This document shows positions 1-12,264 of a stretch of 64,000 nt of DNA, one piece after another; position 1 is the first letter of the stretch; each line of letters begins with the position of its first letter. Origin of the DNA: Linum tenue (Eukaryota > Streptophyta > Magnoliopsida > Malpighiales > Linaceae); contig CAMGYJ010000002.1 of assembly GCA_946122785.1 (NCBI GenBank), positions 57,623,703 through 57,687,702 of the forward strand, in the 5' to 3' direction. The notes under the pieces are model-generated. The model saw only the letters and a list, made by a program, of their open reading frames with translations. It did not search any database and was not told the DNA's origin. The position numbers and the translations under genes were made by a program.

Positions 1-4
1 CTAT

Positions 5-942
5 GGAGATGTATACCTCTCCTAAGAGTCTTACGAGTGTACTTGTATTGCTTTAAATTATTGAAAATAATCAATACGATTAACAAAATAATATATTTGG
101 ATATTATTTTAGTTATGTTAATATTAATGTTTATTAGATAATGTATATTTCTATAAAATTGCTTGATTTAATTAATATTGCATCTTAGAAAATTATTTTA
201 GTTATGTTAAAATTAATGTTTATTAGATAATGTATATTTCTCTAAAACAACCTTGATTTATATATAAATTGTATCTTATAATATATTTATATATGTATAA
301 ATTATCAACTTATAGTGAAATTTAAATTCTTCTCTAGGATGCATACCATATAGTCCGCTATAGGGGCACAACGAATGTGCTTGAATGGAACGACGTCATC
401 TTGTCCTTTCTAAAAAGGGCAAGATTGGATTCGATTAGGCATTTCAATGGAATTAAGATCGACCGCCAACTCATCACGGCGATGGTAGAGAGATGGCGAA
501 AGGAGACACAATGCTTCAATTTTCGTGAAGGCGAGTGCACCATCACACTTAAGGACATCGCCATCCTAACCGATCTCCCCATCGATGGTTGGCAATATGA
601 GTGGTTGGCAACATTTTATATGGACGGTCACCGGGTTGTGTCCGCCAGAAAAGGGAGATCATGATGCGGATGGTAATCCACCATTGTCGAAGGGCCAAGT
701 ATCCATCACGTGGTTGACAGCGGAGATCAGGCGTAAGCACAACCCTGAGTTCGGAGGTATTCCCCTCACGGAGAAAAGTTCGGAGCGCGACAGCTGACGA
801 ATATTCTGCATCTTCTCTTTAAATTTCTTCTCTTGGTACGCAACAGCTGATGAATATAAAAAAAAAACGTAAGATAAGCAAGATCGACCTTATTGCCAAT
901 ACAAGTACACTCGTAAGACTCTTAGGAGAGGTATACATCTCC
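5..942. mobile_element. Short element with 46-bp terminal inverted repeats around a plant-mobile-domain fragment
   Basis: Bases 5-50 and 897-942 are a perfect 46-bp inverted repeat, starting GGAGATGTATACC on the left. Between them lies AT-rich DNA and a fragment of a plant mobile domain gene. Long terminal repeats around host-like coding sequence are the layout of Pack-MULEs, and MULEs carrying this domain are known in plants, so a Mutator-type non-autonomous element is the likely class. A target-site duplication cannot be tested because the left end is at the window edge. The neighbouring MULE transposase on the minus strand may belong to a related or larger element. Confidence 0.6.
338..797 (+). 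pseudogene. Plant mobile domain (PMD / MAIN-like) protein fragment, frameshifted
   Basis: An apparent acceptor (tctctag) precedes base 338, from which a frame reads DAYHIVRYRG and on through LDSIRHFNGIKID, LLITA-like LITAMVERWRKET and TITLKDIAILTDLPIDG. This matches the aminotransferase-like plant mobile domain also found in 'serine/threonine phosphatase 7 long form' proteins. The frame ends at 664, while the family-like continuation (SKGQVSITWLTAEI) is in another frame up to 797, so there is a frameshift near 630-660. No start codon and no complete domain are present. It is probably a captured, non-functional fragment; a missed exon junction instead of a frameshift is possible. Confidence 0.6.
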
Positions 943-1166
943 TTAGAAACACAGTCTTTTTGACAGAAAAAGGGGGGATCCGAGGATCGCTTAGAACCCG
1001 ATTTTCCCAGGTCATGGGGGGATCACGGTGATCGCTTAAGTCCCCATTTCCTTAGACATGCATTTCTTTATAAAGAGTCAGTATAAGTGTTGTATTGTAA
1101 CCATACACTCCATAATTTTATACAGTTGAAAAAATTTACAGATAGACAATTAATTAGAACGCTTAC

Positions 1167-3018
1167 CAATCCACCATAGACTGTCAGCAAGCTTCTTTCG
1201 CTTGAAATGATGGTTCCAGTTGCTCTTGAAATGCCGGATGCACCATCTCTGTGACCAGTTCCGGGCTGGATCCAAGCCTAAGATAGCAGCCCGTATACCG
1301 GCGTGGCGATCTGAGATGATAGTCAGGTTCGTCCGCCTGGTGACATGGAGCTGAATTTGTCTGAAGAACCATCCATAGCTATCGGTATTCTCTCCCTCCA
1401 CAATGGCAAAGGCTAATGGATATACTAATCTATTTGCATCTGCTCCGCTGGCAATCAGTAGAGTACCCTTGTACTTGCCGGTAAGGAATGTTCCATCAAC
1501 TTGAATCACAGGAACACAGTATGGAAAACCATCAATACATGGCTTGAAGGCCCAAAAAAGACGCTTGAATTGGCGATTGTTACTAGGCACCGGCGATTGA
1601 ATTTCTTCATCTTGGTAGCGAGGCGAGAAAATGGTTCCAGAGTTAGACACCTCCAACGTCAAAATCAATTTGGGAAGGAATGCATATGATTCTTCCCAGT
1701 CACCAAACACGGTAGCCATTGCTTTCTGTTTCCCATGTCACGCTTTCTTGTAGTTAATGATATAACCATAACGACTAGAAATGTGGGCGATGATGGTTTT
1801 CACCTTCAGGTCGGGCTGCTCCTCAATTAGATGTTTGATAGCCGCGACAACCACCCTTGATTTCAACTGTCGATGGCCTTGGGATGTTATTGATGACACA
1901 CATGTGTGTGTGTTCACCGCACGTGATATGACCCAATGGCCGACTCTCTTGCTCTTGATGGCCCGGACCCTAGCTTTGCATCCCTCATTGTGGTTTTTGC
2001 ATTGAACCATCAGCCTCTTTGTGTCGGAATGGGTTGTCTGCCATTCAAAACTCCGAGTCATTGCTTCAGTGGAAATAGCGTGTCGGACCTCATTCTTCGT
2101 TGCAAATTGTTGGCCCTTCGTAAAGCCAGTTAGTGGACCCCATACTGGCACATCTGGCGGGTCCATGTCGGCATCAACATACCAATCTTCACTTTGAATG
2201 TGATTGTAGTATGGAATAGGTAGACGGTCGTGAGGTACCTCATCACCATCTGCGTCTGAATCTGGACCAGAATCATCAGCACCTTCCAGCGGATCGGAAC
2301 TGTCTGCACTAACTTCGCCTTCCTCTTCTTCAACCTCAGGGTCACTAACTGGACTTGGATTGACCTCTTCTTCCATCTGATTATCAGCATGAAAGGCACC
2401 TTGACCTTCACTAGCTCCGTAATGGTAGTTGTGGTAACTAACACCGCTTTGATAGAAGTTGTACTCGGGTGGGTACTGGTAGCCTGCTTGTTGGTTGTAA
2501 TCCGCCTGTTGAGCTTCTTCTTCATATGAAGGGAAGGATTGATGACTTCCTCCAGTTCTATGATGATGCTCCTGACTCCAACTCGAGTCTTGGAAATCCT
2601 GGTGGGGATGATCGCTGTATAATACACTCCCACCGTGGATACCAGATGTTTGGCCATCTCTAGAATGACCTACACTGCCTTCGACAGCCTCGGTGTAAAC
2701 GAACATCTCCGCTTGCTTAATTTTATTGGTGGTCAAAAATTGGACCATGGCATCAACGTCCTCCTGAGTGGTAAGGAGGAATTCCTCATTCCACAGCGAC
2801 CCGTCATATCTGTTTGGATATCGATACACCATTCGATCAACTCTTCTAGTGCCATCCATGCAGGTAATCTGAGTGCACATTTGATGGAGCTCTTCAAGCA
2901 TCGGTCTCGTACGGACCTTCATTTTATGAAAATTGCCACCGACGTAACTTACACCCTTTTCGGTCTCTTCCGTGTAACCATTCCACCGCAACCCAAACGT
3001 GAACCTTTGGAATGCCAT
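1167..3018 (-). pseudogene. MULE (Mutator-like) transposase, interrupted and C-terminally truncated
   Basis: Starting at MAFQRFTFGLRWNGY (3018), the frame carries an N-terminal MULE region, a long acidic Gln/Ser/Tyr-rich linker, and the Mutator DNA-binding domain (GQQFATKNEVRHAI, then a CKNHNEGCKARV zinc-type motif). After a TGA at 1738-1740, where related proteins have Trp in YKKAWxGKQ, the same frame goes on into the MULE catalytic domain: VDGTFL with the first Asp (near 1496), YGWFF, ISDRH with the second Asp (near 1310) and WCIRHFKSNW. A GTAAGC donor at 1166 may end the exon. No downstream exon with the last acidic residue or a SWIM zinc finger is visible before the repeat at 942. Transposases of this family cut and paste MULEs in the nucleus; this copy looks inactive. 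Confidence 0.8.
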
Positions 3019-3025
3019 TTGCAAT

Positions 3026-3247
3026 GAAAAGTAACACAAGTTACTAACATAACATCACAAAGGACAATGAAAAGTAATACAAATTACTAACATAAAATCA
3101 CAAATGACAATGAAAAGTAATTAAGTTACTAACATAAAATCACAAAGGACAATGAAAAGTAATTAAGTTACTAACATAAAATCACAAAGGACAATGAAAA
3201 GTAATTAAGTTACTAACATAAAATCACAAAGGACAATGAAAAGTAAT
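3026..3247. repeat. 42-bp tandem repeat, about 5 copies
   Basis: The unit begins AAAAGTAATTAAGTTACTAA and ends with CACAAAGGACAATG. The first two units differ slightly (ACACAAG, ATACAAA) and the later ones are almost identical. It lies just upstream of the MULE transposase start, in what would be its 5' leader or promoter. Confidence 0.85.
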
Positions 3248-3384
3248 TACGAAACAAACTTACGAATTAACGTTAATTGCAAAAACTAAATAATTTAAAG
3301 GTGCTTTAAAGGTGCAAAGCTGAAATTTGAGGAAGGAAGTGTGAAGAATTGAGTTCTCCGAAACAGTCTTTTATAGGCAAACTT

Positions 3385-3745
3385 TGCAGCAAAACCGCTT
3401 GTGGGGGGGGGGGGGGGGGGCGGAGCGGTTTTATGTCTGCCATACAGCCCTACCCCTGCATGCCGACATGTTCGACATGTCGGGTGACCAGGCACAAACC
3501 GCGCCTTGGGGCAGCGGTTTCTGTCCTGACATAGTAAACCGCCCCTTTGAGAGGCGGTTTGTAATGCCGACAGTTAAACGCTCCCTCTTAAAGCGTTTTG
3601 TGGTAGGGTTAGCCTATAACCGCGCGTCCCAGAAGCGGTTTTCTCTGGAAATTAAAAACGCGCCTCCAAGGAGCGGTTATAATGTAAAACGCTGCCTAGA
3701 GGCGCGGTTTCATTAAAAACCGCTCATCAGAGGCGCGGTTTTGTA
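3385..3745. repeat. Array of short AAACCGC...GCGGTTT hairpins in the MULE upstream region, with a G18 tract
   Basis: About eight successive modules have an AAACCGC or AAACGC arm, 5-12 bases of loop and a GCGGTTT or GCGTTT arm, for example around 3535-3560, 3565-3600, 3620-3640, 3655-3680, 3683-3710 and 3717-3742. The first loop contains a run of 18 G (3403-3420). The loops differ while the arms are kept. Beyond them (3750-3830) come GGTGGTATTTTTG and GGTAGTTTTGG motifs that may be the element terminus. The role is unknown: subterminal transposase-binding repeats are one possibility. Confidence 0.75.
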
Positions 3746-3830
3746 TAAACGATGGTATTTTTGGAAATTATTTGGTGAGGTGGTATTTTTGTAAAATTTT
3801 TTTTAACAGTGGTAGTTTTGGATTTTTCCC

Positions 3831-5787
3831 CATAACTCTTGACGAATTCAGGATGCGAAATTTCACAATTATATGATATAATATATAATAGGGGAAACAT
3901 GAATCGGTGATATAATAACTCATCATCATGGGTAATCAATCGAAATTAAATTGAATTGATTGAGAAATTCAATTGATATGGTTTTTTTTGTGAGTTTTCC
4001 CTGAACCTGGCAAGGGGGTAATGACTATGGTGCGAGTTTGGTATTTTAAGTATCCACATTGAACTCACCGGAATATATGCTTCAATTATAGTTCAGACTC
4101 ACTAGTTTCAACACTTCAGTCATTCATATCCCTCAAGCACTATAATTATCTCTTAGATAACTTTTTTTTTTCCATTTTCCCTCACTTTTATAAACAATAT
4201 CTTAACTAAACTTAAAAATAACATCTTTTTTTTTTACTTTATACAGACAACTTTATATATAGTTATCTAGGATGGTGGGAAAGAATTTTTTATTGAATTG
4301 CACACAATAGGTTTTGGTATGTCATTTTACATCCCACCTAATTTGAGTTTCGGGAATGGTTGAGTTCAGGGATAGTATATATAAAAACCTACCCTACCCC
4401 ACCCCACCCGAATCCGTTGCCATCCCTAGAAACTGTATCAATTTTTTTTCTTCCTTTTGTGACTTCCGTACCGGTTGGACATAGTGCTTCTTTTTATTTT
4501 GAGGCTTGATTGCAACTTGCCACATATGTTTACGTTTTAGTAGAGCTTTTGTATCTAGTGGCCTCCATGGCCCATGAGTACATGTCCTCTCCCGTACCTT
4601 GCCACACATACATTTTTTCCTTGTATCAACGCAATGAAATAACGGGTATGTACAGTTCCTAAGAACATCGCATGACTAAAACAATGCCTCTCGTACCTTA
4701 TGATACATCTATTGTCCATCTCATGCAAACACGCTCGGCAAGAAGCGTCAGGTATATATGCGTTCCTAGGCGCAAATGCAAACCCTGGGCCCCAAAGAAC
4801 AACATACTTCGTGTAGTCGACACCATGTAGGTTTTGTGAAAATGTGTCTGTACATAGGTAACAAAACCTATATAGCTCAAAAAACGTACTTGCTAGAGCG
4901 CGCTTAGTATGTATCTTATCTTAATTCCATATCTAGGAATAAACTACACATGTGCGGTGGACACGTATGCTATGTCCACTTAATGTAAACTTTTTTACGC
5001 GCCCATATTAAGCGGGTGCAAAAGCATGCAACATGACCCACATATTCTAAAAAATGTGCTCGCAAGGAAGATCTTATAACATTCATTCAAAACTTCATTG
5101 CTAGACGCACAAGAAAAATATTAATGTCATCCAATGGGCACACATGCCCTACTTACTTAATGGTAGGTTTGCCAATGCTCCCATTATCAAATGCCTATGC
5201 CGAGAACATGCGCAAATAAACATTGAATGTAAAGTGGGTGGCAAACCAAGTAAACCAACTATTTTGGGATTGTGTAGTCTCGATATAAGCCAGCCATAAA
5301 AATCGTCCATAAAAAGGAAACACACAGGTCAAAAATGTCATTGTGAGGACGCGAGAAAGCTTACATCACTCTGTGAGTCCACTGCCATCCGTTAAACACG
5401 TTAGTTTGTAGTAGAGCTTTTGTTTTAGTGACCACCAGTCCTCCACCACTCATTACTAAAGGTCGCCTCACATACCCTGCCACACAACCATCGCTCACTG
5501 TATAACAATGTACTCAAGAGTAAATATATTATATGTATGTATTCTTAGGCGCAATCCAGGACTAAATGTCGAATGTCATATCTTGCACACACATCTATCT
5601 TATGCATCATACGCATGCCTAGGCGCAAATGCAAAGCGTGAGCATAAAATAATTGACACATGTCATATTGTGGGCACAATGTAGGCTTCTTAAAGCACTC
5701 ATGGTTGAGAGCCCACTACAATAGGGTACATAAACAAGTAATGTGACTCACATAGTCACATAAATGTGCTCGCTAGAGCGCGCCTAG
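3831..5787. other. Non-coding repeat DNA with an old direct duplication
   Basis: No convincing gene is seen. Related phrases recur at an offset of about 850-880 bp: GTAGAGCTTTTGT near 4540 and 5410, CCTAGGCGCAAATGCAAA near 4766 and 5620, and GCTAGAGCGCGC near 4893 and 5772. This indicates a degenerate direct duplication of roughly 4500-4915 as 5390-5787. Confidence 0.5.
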
Positions 5788-7914
5788 TGTAACACCCCCA
5801 CCCCAAAACTCATTGGTTCAACCATATAGCGGAATCATTCGAGAGTTACGCTAAACTCAATTCTTTTTCCACCGTTAATACATACTAGCATCATTTTAAA
5901 CCAACATCCACCACACATCCATTTTCATATTACTCATCATATACAAAAGATCAACTCGATCTATTTCGCTCATTCTATTTAAACCAAATCATAGTGTCAT
6001 TCACTAAAATGCTCAATACGGTATTATCTACTATGCATACTAAAATTATCAACCCATAAAACATAAACGAGAATCATTGTAAAATCTAGGAAAACGTCAA
6101 AACCAATCCTCCATCGATCATTGTGCAGTGCCAGAGATTATCTCAATTCCTTCGAACCTATAAGAAACTGCACAGACTTGGGTCACCAACTAAGCAGTGC
6201 GTGTGGATCTCTCCCACGACCTAACTATTGGGACCTCATTCAGATAATCACATTGTCACATAAATCGCAGATCAATAGTCTAGATGTCATCCTAGGTCAT
6301 CAGAAACAAGAGATCAATCAATATATCAATTCCATCAGGTCACCATCATCGAACTAGTTTATCCAACATGATAATCACATAGCTTCACAAACACACAATC
6401 AATGCATGATATGAAAATTCTGGTATATTATTAATGGGCGCCAAGGTCACCACTCACCATACAAATACTACCTCTCGAGAAAATCATCAACATCATCAGT
6501 GCTTTTCATGCAACCACAATCATCACATGCAAAAGCGAGCTAAATCTACCCAATCCCAATGGTTGGGGGTAAGTGCAGGCCCTTTCTATAACTATGTAAG
6601 TTAAGATCCATTTCTCTCGAATCAAACAATTCTCATTTCTCTCTTCCATCACAAATTATCCAAAATCAATGCCATCCCACTAATTAACTCGTCCATCAAC
6701 AATCGATCTGAAATCAATGTAGTCCCACCGATTCTCAGACCATGCATATCTCACGTCAACATTTCATCAAACTAATTCAGGAATCAATGTCTCTCCATTG
6801 AGTTCACAGTTCAAATCTATCTCATGTTACTCATCTCATCATCATCTCAATCAATCTAGGAATCAATATCGTTCCATTGATTCACGATCCATACATATTT
6901 CACGTCAATTATCAACTTGACATTCCTCATAATCAATTATCCAATCATCCAATCTCGAATCCATCTCAAAATTCCAATCACCATTTTCAGTTCTTACAAT
7001 TCAGACATTTAATCATTTGTTAATATCCAAACAATTTCATAACTTCAATCACCACTCAAACAATCATATCACCCAAAACCACATAGTCAGCAACGATTAT
7101 CAATCATTTATTCAACAACGATACATAGTTCATATCTCATATTCTCATTAATCATTAGTATATAACTTACTCATTCAGTCATTCCTTCATTTACATATCT
7201 CATTTGACATCAATTCAAAATCATTTTTCAACAACCAAAATCCACCACACAATCTTCTAAAACAGCCGTCTGGTCAGTTTTAAACTCAATAAACTCAACT
7301 ATCCATTTTCTCGGTGGTACTTGTCGACTACCTATATATGTACCATAAAATCGATAACAATGAAAATCAATCACCAAATCTTTGAACCTGACAAGTCATC
7401 ACCACAGTATTCCATCCATCAAAATATAAAAATTAATCATAAATAATTGATGCAATAATTAAGGTCCCCCTAATTACCCTCACAAACCTCTATTTTGCCG
7501 AATTCCAATTCTCAAATTAAATTATGAAATTCCAGTAATTGGTGCATAAAAATCCTCCTCATTCCCACGGTCCTGTAGATGCAAACGGTTCATTGTTTGA
7601 TGTCAAAAGAAAAAACTACGACCCGGGTATGAAAAGTTACACAATGGCACTCTTTATGTTCGAGCTGCCAGAGACAGTTCTGGAACTTAAAATCGCACAA
7701 TTGTAAGTACAAACTTCTGAACCTCGTTTTTTCCTCGTTTGAGCTCGGAATTCGATTTCCTCGACTCAATTTATTTTCGGATACAAATACCACCGGTCGA
7801 GCAAATCATCTTTATCATAAGTGGTTTTCATGCAACCACAACATCACCTGCAAAAGCGAGCTAAATCTACCTAATCTCAATGATTGGGGGTAAGTGCATG
7901 CCTTTGTATCAGCC
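5788..7914. repeat. Degenerate LTR-like region beginning TGTAACACCCCC, with a direct duplication
   Basis: TGTAACACCC at 5788 is the usual 5' end of a class of plant Ty3/gypsy LTRs, but no matching end or target-site duplication was found. The stretch 6464-6585 recurs at 7784-7902 (GCAAAAGCGAGCTAAATCTACC and GGGGGTAAGTGCA in both). About 6585-7200 recurs at 11430-12010 after later insertions are removed. The region is AT-rich and rich in ATCAAT/CATCAC motifs. No gene is recognised. Confidence 0.45.
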
Positions 7915-8351
7915 TAGTTATTCTGCTAACTTGAAAATTCGTTAGTATATACTAACTATTATCCAAAATGTATGAGCTAATATCCAAGTCTGCTGAGTAT
8001 CTAGATAGCACAGACTAGTATTCAAAACATCATAAACTAGTATCCAGATAGTAGATACCAACTAATATCCACAATCAACCAACTAGTATTCAATATGGAT
8101 ACTCTTATGTGTTATCTGGATACTCTTATTTGTTATCTGGATACTAATTATGTGTTGTATGGATACTATTCTGTGTTGTCAAGATATTAGTTTGTGAATT
8201 TAGGATAATAGTTGATTCATGATGGATATCAGTTAGAAAACTTTGAATACTAATATGTGCTCTCTAGATACTTTAGTACTTGGATACTAGTTCATGTATT
8301 GTGGATATCAGTTAGTATCTGCTAACGAATTTTCAAGTTAGCAGATTAACT
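7915..8351. mobile_element. MITE, copy 1 (terminal inverted repeats CTGCTAACTTGAAAATTCGT)
   Basis: The start TAGTTATTCTGCTAACTTGA and the end ...AAGTTAGCAGATTAACT are inverted repeats of about 25-30 bp (7922-7945 against 8323-8346). The interior is built of short GGATACTAGTT / AACTAGTATCC phrases in both orientations, giving strong fold-back potential. There is no coding capacity. The superfamily is not clear. Confidence 0.65.
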
Positions 8352-8380
8352 TTCCCCCCTTTGTATGACTATGTGCAGTC

Positions 8381-8534
8381 TAGTTATTCTGCTAACCGCA
8401 TAAGTTGTTAGTATATACTAACTAATATCCAAAATGTATGAACTAGTATCCAAGTCTGCTGATTTTATTAAAGTATCTAGATAGCACATACTAATATTCA
8501 AAACATCACAAACTAGTATCCAGATAGCATATAC
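8381..8534. mobile_element. MITE, copy 2, left part (split by a solo LTR)
   Basis: This starts TAGTTATTCTGCTAAC like copy 1 and follows it through CAAAATGTATGAACTAGTATCC. It is cut at 8534 by the solo LTR and continues at 11341-11429 (CAATTAATATCCACAATCAATC to GATTAACT). It shows that the LTR landed inside this MITE. Confidence 0.65.
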
Positions 8535-11340
8535 TGTAACACCCATGCATACTTTAAAACATTTCACATGATCGTACCGATTAAAACCTTTCACAATTTT
8601 GTTTAGATTACAAACCAAACCATAATTTACATAAACATTTAAAACTTCTAAACACATGACAGTAGAGAAGACCATCTTCTCTCAAAATGCTATAAACAAG
8701 TCATGTCGGAGTCTGAGTCCACCATCCCACCTCATTGATGTCGAGCTGAGCCTTGCCGAGTTTTCTTGACTTCTAGTCCAAAACTTCTAATCTGGGAAAT
8801 TTTTTGACGGGGATGAGATGTCACCTCAATGAGTAAAAGCTAACCTATCAACAGTATCAATGCAAATATAATATCTGGTGAAGTCAAACCCTATGCTTAA
8901 TCTCTTAGTTTCCCGAGATAACCAATTTCAGTATTCACATTGCTCATGGTATACCATACATGTAACCATGCACAATTCAGTACTCATCCCACACACATAC
9001 CATTACACGCATTCCTACACACACACACACACATGGTTAGCCAGATTACATAACTTTTTGCCTTTAAATTGCCAAGTCATGCACTCCCCCGGGTATATCG
9101 AGTAGATGCATTAAGCACCGCCAATAGATGCATAAAGCACCGCCAATAGATGCATTAAGCACCGCCAATAGATGCATAAAGCACCGCCAATAGATGCATT
9201 AAGCACCGCCAATAGATGCATTAAGCACCGCCAATGACCAGGCCTGGTATCGCTCTCCCAGAGAGCTAGGCATAAAGCCGTAGTATCATATCTCATAGAG
9301 TGCATGACGGGGCGCCAATAAGTTTGATTTAGGTGATCATGCAATTCTTTAGTTAGTCACATAACAAGTACCAAACAGTATCATCAATCATTTCACACGT
9401 GTCTATTCACATATTCATAACATTCACATAGTCACATTCACCATTCATATAATCACATCGTCACCTTATAGGCTTCAATCTCACATTTCCGCCTTATAGG
9501 CTTTCCAGTAATCACACGATAGCCAATTAGGCTATCCCAATATCCTCGTATAGTCATTCAGGCCATTCATTATTCCATCACTGCCTCATAGTCTTCTCTG
9601 TATTGTAATATATCCCTTTTAGGCAATTTCATATCACATACACATCACACATATCATCAAATAGTCATACGAACATCACATTCACCCATCATTCATCACA
9701 TATCATTTCATTCACACACATATAGTCATAGCCATCTATTTAACCCACATTTCATATTCTATATTCAGGCCGCTTCATGACCCGAATACCATATTTGTAT
9801 CCATACGGTTAATAGGTTAGAGTTTACTCACAACACACTTGCTATTCCGCTATACCCTTGCCTCTTGATGATTCCCCAGCTTGCTCCATTCCTTTAGACA
9901 CAATCATATAAACGCATTTAATAGGATAGCAACTTATAACCAATTTAATTATTAACTTCCAATCATATGATTAAAAGCATTAGAAACTTCTCCGTCTCAT
10001 TTCTCTTCCAATTATTTCATGTTATATATATATATCTTATATTAAATTATTTTGTACCCTCCAGACCATTTTAATTGCCACCATCACTCACGGTACACAA
10101 TTAAATTGCTCATTACCCATACTCTTTCACATATATTAATTAAAGGGTTGAATCACCATGGATTAAACCCCCCACAGTAATACCCATTTCCCACCTTCCT
10201 TTCTTTATTATATCATTAGTAGTTTCCAAATCCAATATGTTATACAGTTTCCAGATGCAACAAATTCCCATCTCACCATTTCTAATACTTAATACTCCCT
10301 TTTGACTTCAACCACCCACTTAAATTAGTCATATCTAAGCTGTCCTTATTTCTAATCCTTCTAATTCATTCTCACCCATCTCCCCACGATTCTTTTAATG
10401 GAATTCCATCACCCATATAACATGCATGAACTCAACGTGTATATATATATATATATAGACTTACCAGCGCCAGCATGCAACAAATGGGTTTTAGGTATCC
10501 CCTAAAGTTTGTACATAAATGAACTTGAATCATTCAGCCTCATACCAAACCCCACTTTTCTCATGCATCGCCTCCCTTTTATCCTTGGAGAAAGAGTTAA
10601 AAGAATACCTGCTAACACGTTAACAATCCTTCCAGTTCCCCAATCTTAATCGAGCCCCTTCCAGCTTAAGTTTTGAGTGATATGGGGATATGGTGAAGAG
10701 GGTGAGGTATAGGAAAAGCTTGTACTCTCTTTTCTGCCACCGATGATCTCAAGGACAAAGGACAGTAGATGGACCGAAGATGAAGAAGATAAAAGGGTTC
10801 ATGTCTTTCTGTCTCTCTCCTTCACTCTTGAAACTTGGAATGGAGGGGGATGGGATAAGAATGCAGGAGGTTCACTTCTTCCCACTATAAAGCTATACAC
10901 CACCTCCTAGTTCATTAATTGTCTGTACAAATGGTGGCTACGTGGTGGGTTTTTAGTTTAGGTTGGGAAGTGGAGTTCTGCAGGTTTAAGAAGCAATTAT
11001 AAAGGCTCCATGTGATAACTTCATTTCCTTCCCTCTCGAGGAACCCATTCGGTTTACCCTACCAACATAGGTTTGACCATTTACCACACCCCTACACTTA
11101 ACCAAATTCAAATGTAGGTTGGTATGAGCTAGGGAGATGGTAACATTGCGATATAATTCCTATTTTGATCCTGACTCATTACAATGAGTTGCCGACTATT
11201 TATAATTTTAGCTTAATAATTATTTCCGAAATAAGTCAATCACCATAATTGAATACTCGTTAATCAACAGTGGCACGCATTTAAATCCTTATTCACAACA
11301 TACACATAATTAAACAGTTTACGAAAGAGCGGATGTGACA
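8535..11340 (+). mobile_element. Solo LTR (2.8 kb) of a Ty3/gypsy-type retrotransposon
   Basis: The sequence starts TGTAACACCC and ends GGATGTGACA, the usual ends of some plant gypsy LTRs (Tekay-like is a guess). It is flanked by a perfect 5-bp target-site duplication TATAC at 8530-8534 and 11341-11345. There is no internal gag-pol and no second LTR, so it is a solo LTR left by LTR-LTR recombination. The flanks are halves of one MITE, which confirms both borders. It holds a 22-bp tandem repeat, a short (AC)n run near 9019 and a (TA)n run near 10440. Confidence 0.85.
9106..9235. repeat. 22-bp tandem repeat, about 6 copies
   Basis: The unit ATGCATTAAGCACCGCCAAT plus AG alternates with a variant ATGCATAAAGC. 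It lies inside the solo LTR. An open frame on the minus strand across it is only translation of the repeat. Confidence 0.9.
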
Positions 11341-12060
11341 TATACCAATTAATATCCACAATCAATCAAATAGTATTCAATATGAATACTCTTATGTGTT
11401 ATCTGGATACTCTTATGTGTTGATTAACTTTCCCGACTATGTGAGTTAAGACGATCACAAATCAAACAATTCTCATTTCTCTTGTCCATCACAAACGATC
11501 CAGAATCAATGTCATCCCACTAATTAACTAGTCCATGCAACATTCGATCCGAAATCGATGCAGTGCAAGTGATGCTCAGACCATGCATATCTCATGTCAA
11601 ACATTTCACAAACCAATTCAACAATCAATTCCTTCCCATTGAATTCCCACTTTAAATGTATCTCATGTTACTCATGTCTCATTGACTCGCGGTCCATACA
11701 TATTCCATGTTTGTATCAACAATATATTTCTCACAATCAATCATCCAATCATCCAATCTAGAATCCATCTCCATACATATTCCATGTTTGTATCAACAAT
11801 ACATTTCTCACAATCAATCATCCAATTTAGAATCCATCTCAAGATTCGAATCACCATTTTCAGTTCGTACAATTCAGTCATACAATCATTTGTCAATATC
11901 CATCCAAAACCACATATCAACGACGGTTATCAATTATTTATTCAACTGTGGTTATTTATTCAACTGCTATCCACAGCTCATTATCTCATATTCTCATTAA
12001 TATTATTATTATTTACGTCTAAAATTTTAATCTATTAATTTATTTTTGACGTGTCCAGTA
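11341..12060. repeat. MITE copy 2 right part, then the second copy of an old duplication
   Basis: 11341-11429 completes the split MITE. From about 11430 the sequence matches 6585-7200 (GTGAGTTAAGA, AACAATTCTCATTTCTCT, CCCACTAATTAACT). An inner duplication of about 78 bp (CATATTCCATGTTTGTATCA) lies at 11694-11770 and 11773-11840. No gene is recognised. Confidence 0.55.
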
Positions 12061-12264
12061 ATAATGATCGGCCGCTGACTATTATAACCGTTTGAATACA
12101 CCATGCTCGACATAAGAAAAAGGCAAATTAAGGAAATCAACTCTTCATATGTACTGATAGGAAAACAAACATTGTTGTAGCTACGAGGCATCATCTCCTC
12201 CGTTTGCTAAAAAAAAAAAAAAAAGCAAAACTCACGAGTTTGCATTAAAAAAACTCAACAACGA

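Noticed and set aside
3026..3247. CRISPR-like array
   Set aside because: Head-to-tail 42-bp units without spacers in plant nuclear DNA; a simple minisatellite.
9111..9344. Minus-strand frame with repeated LMHLLAVL-type peptide
   Set aside because: It is only the translation of the 22-bp tandem repeat inside the solo LTR.
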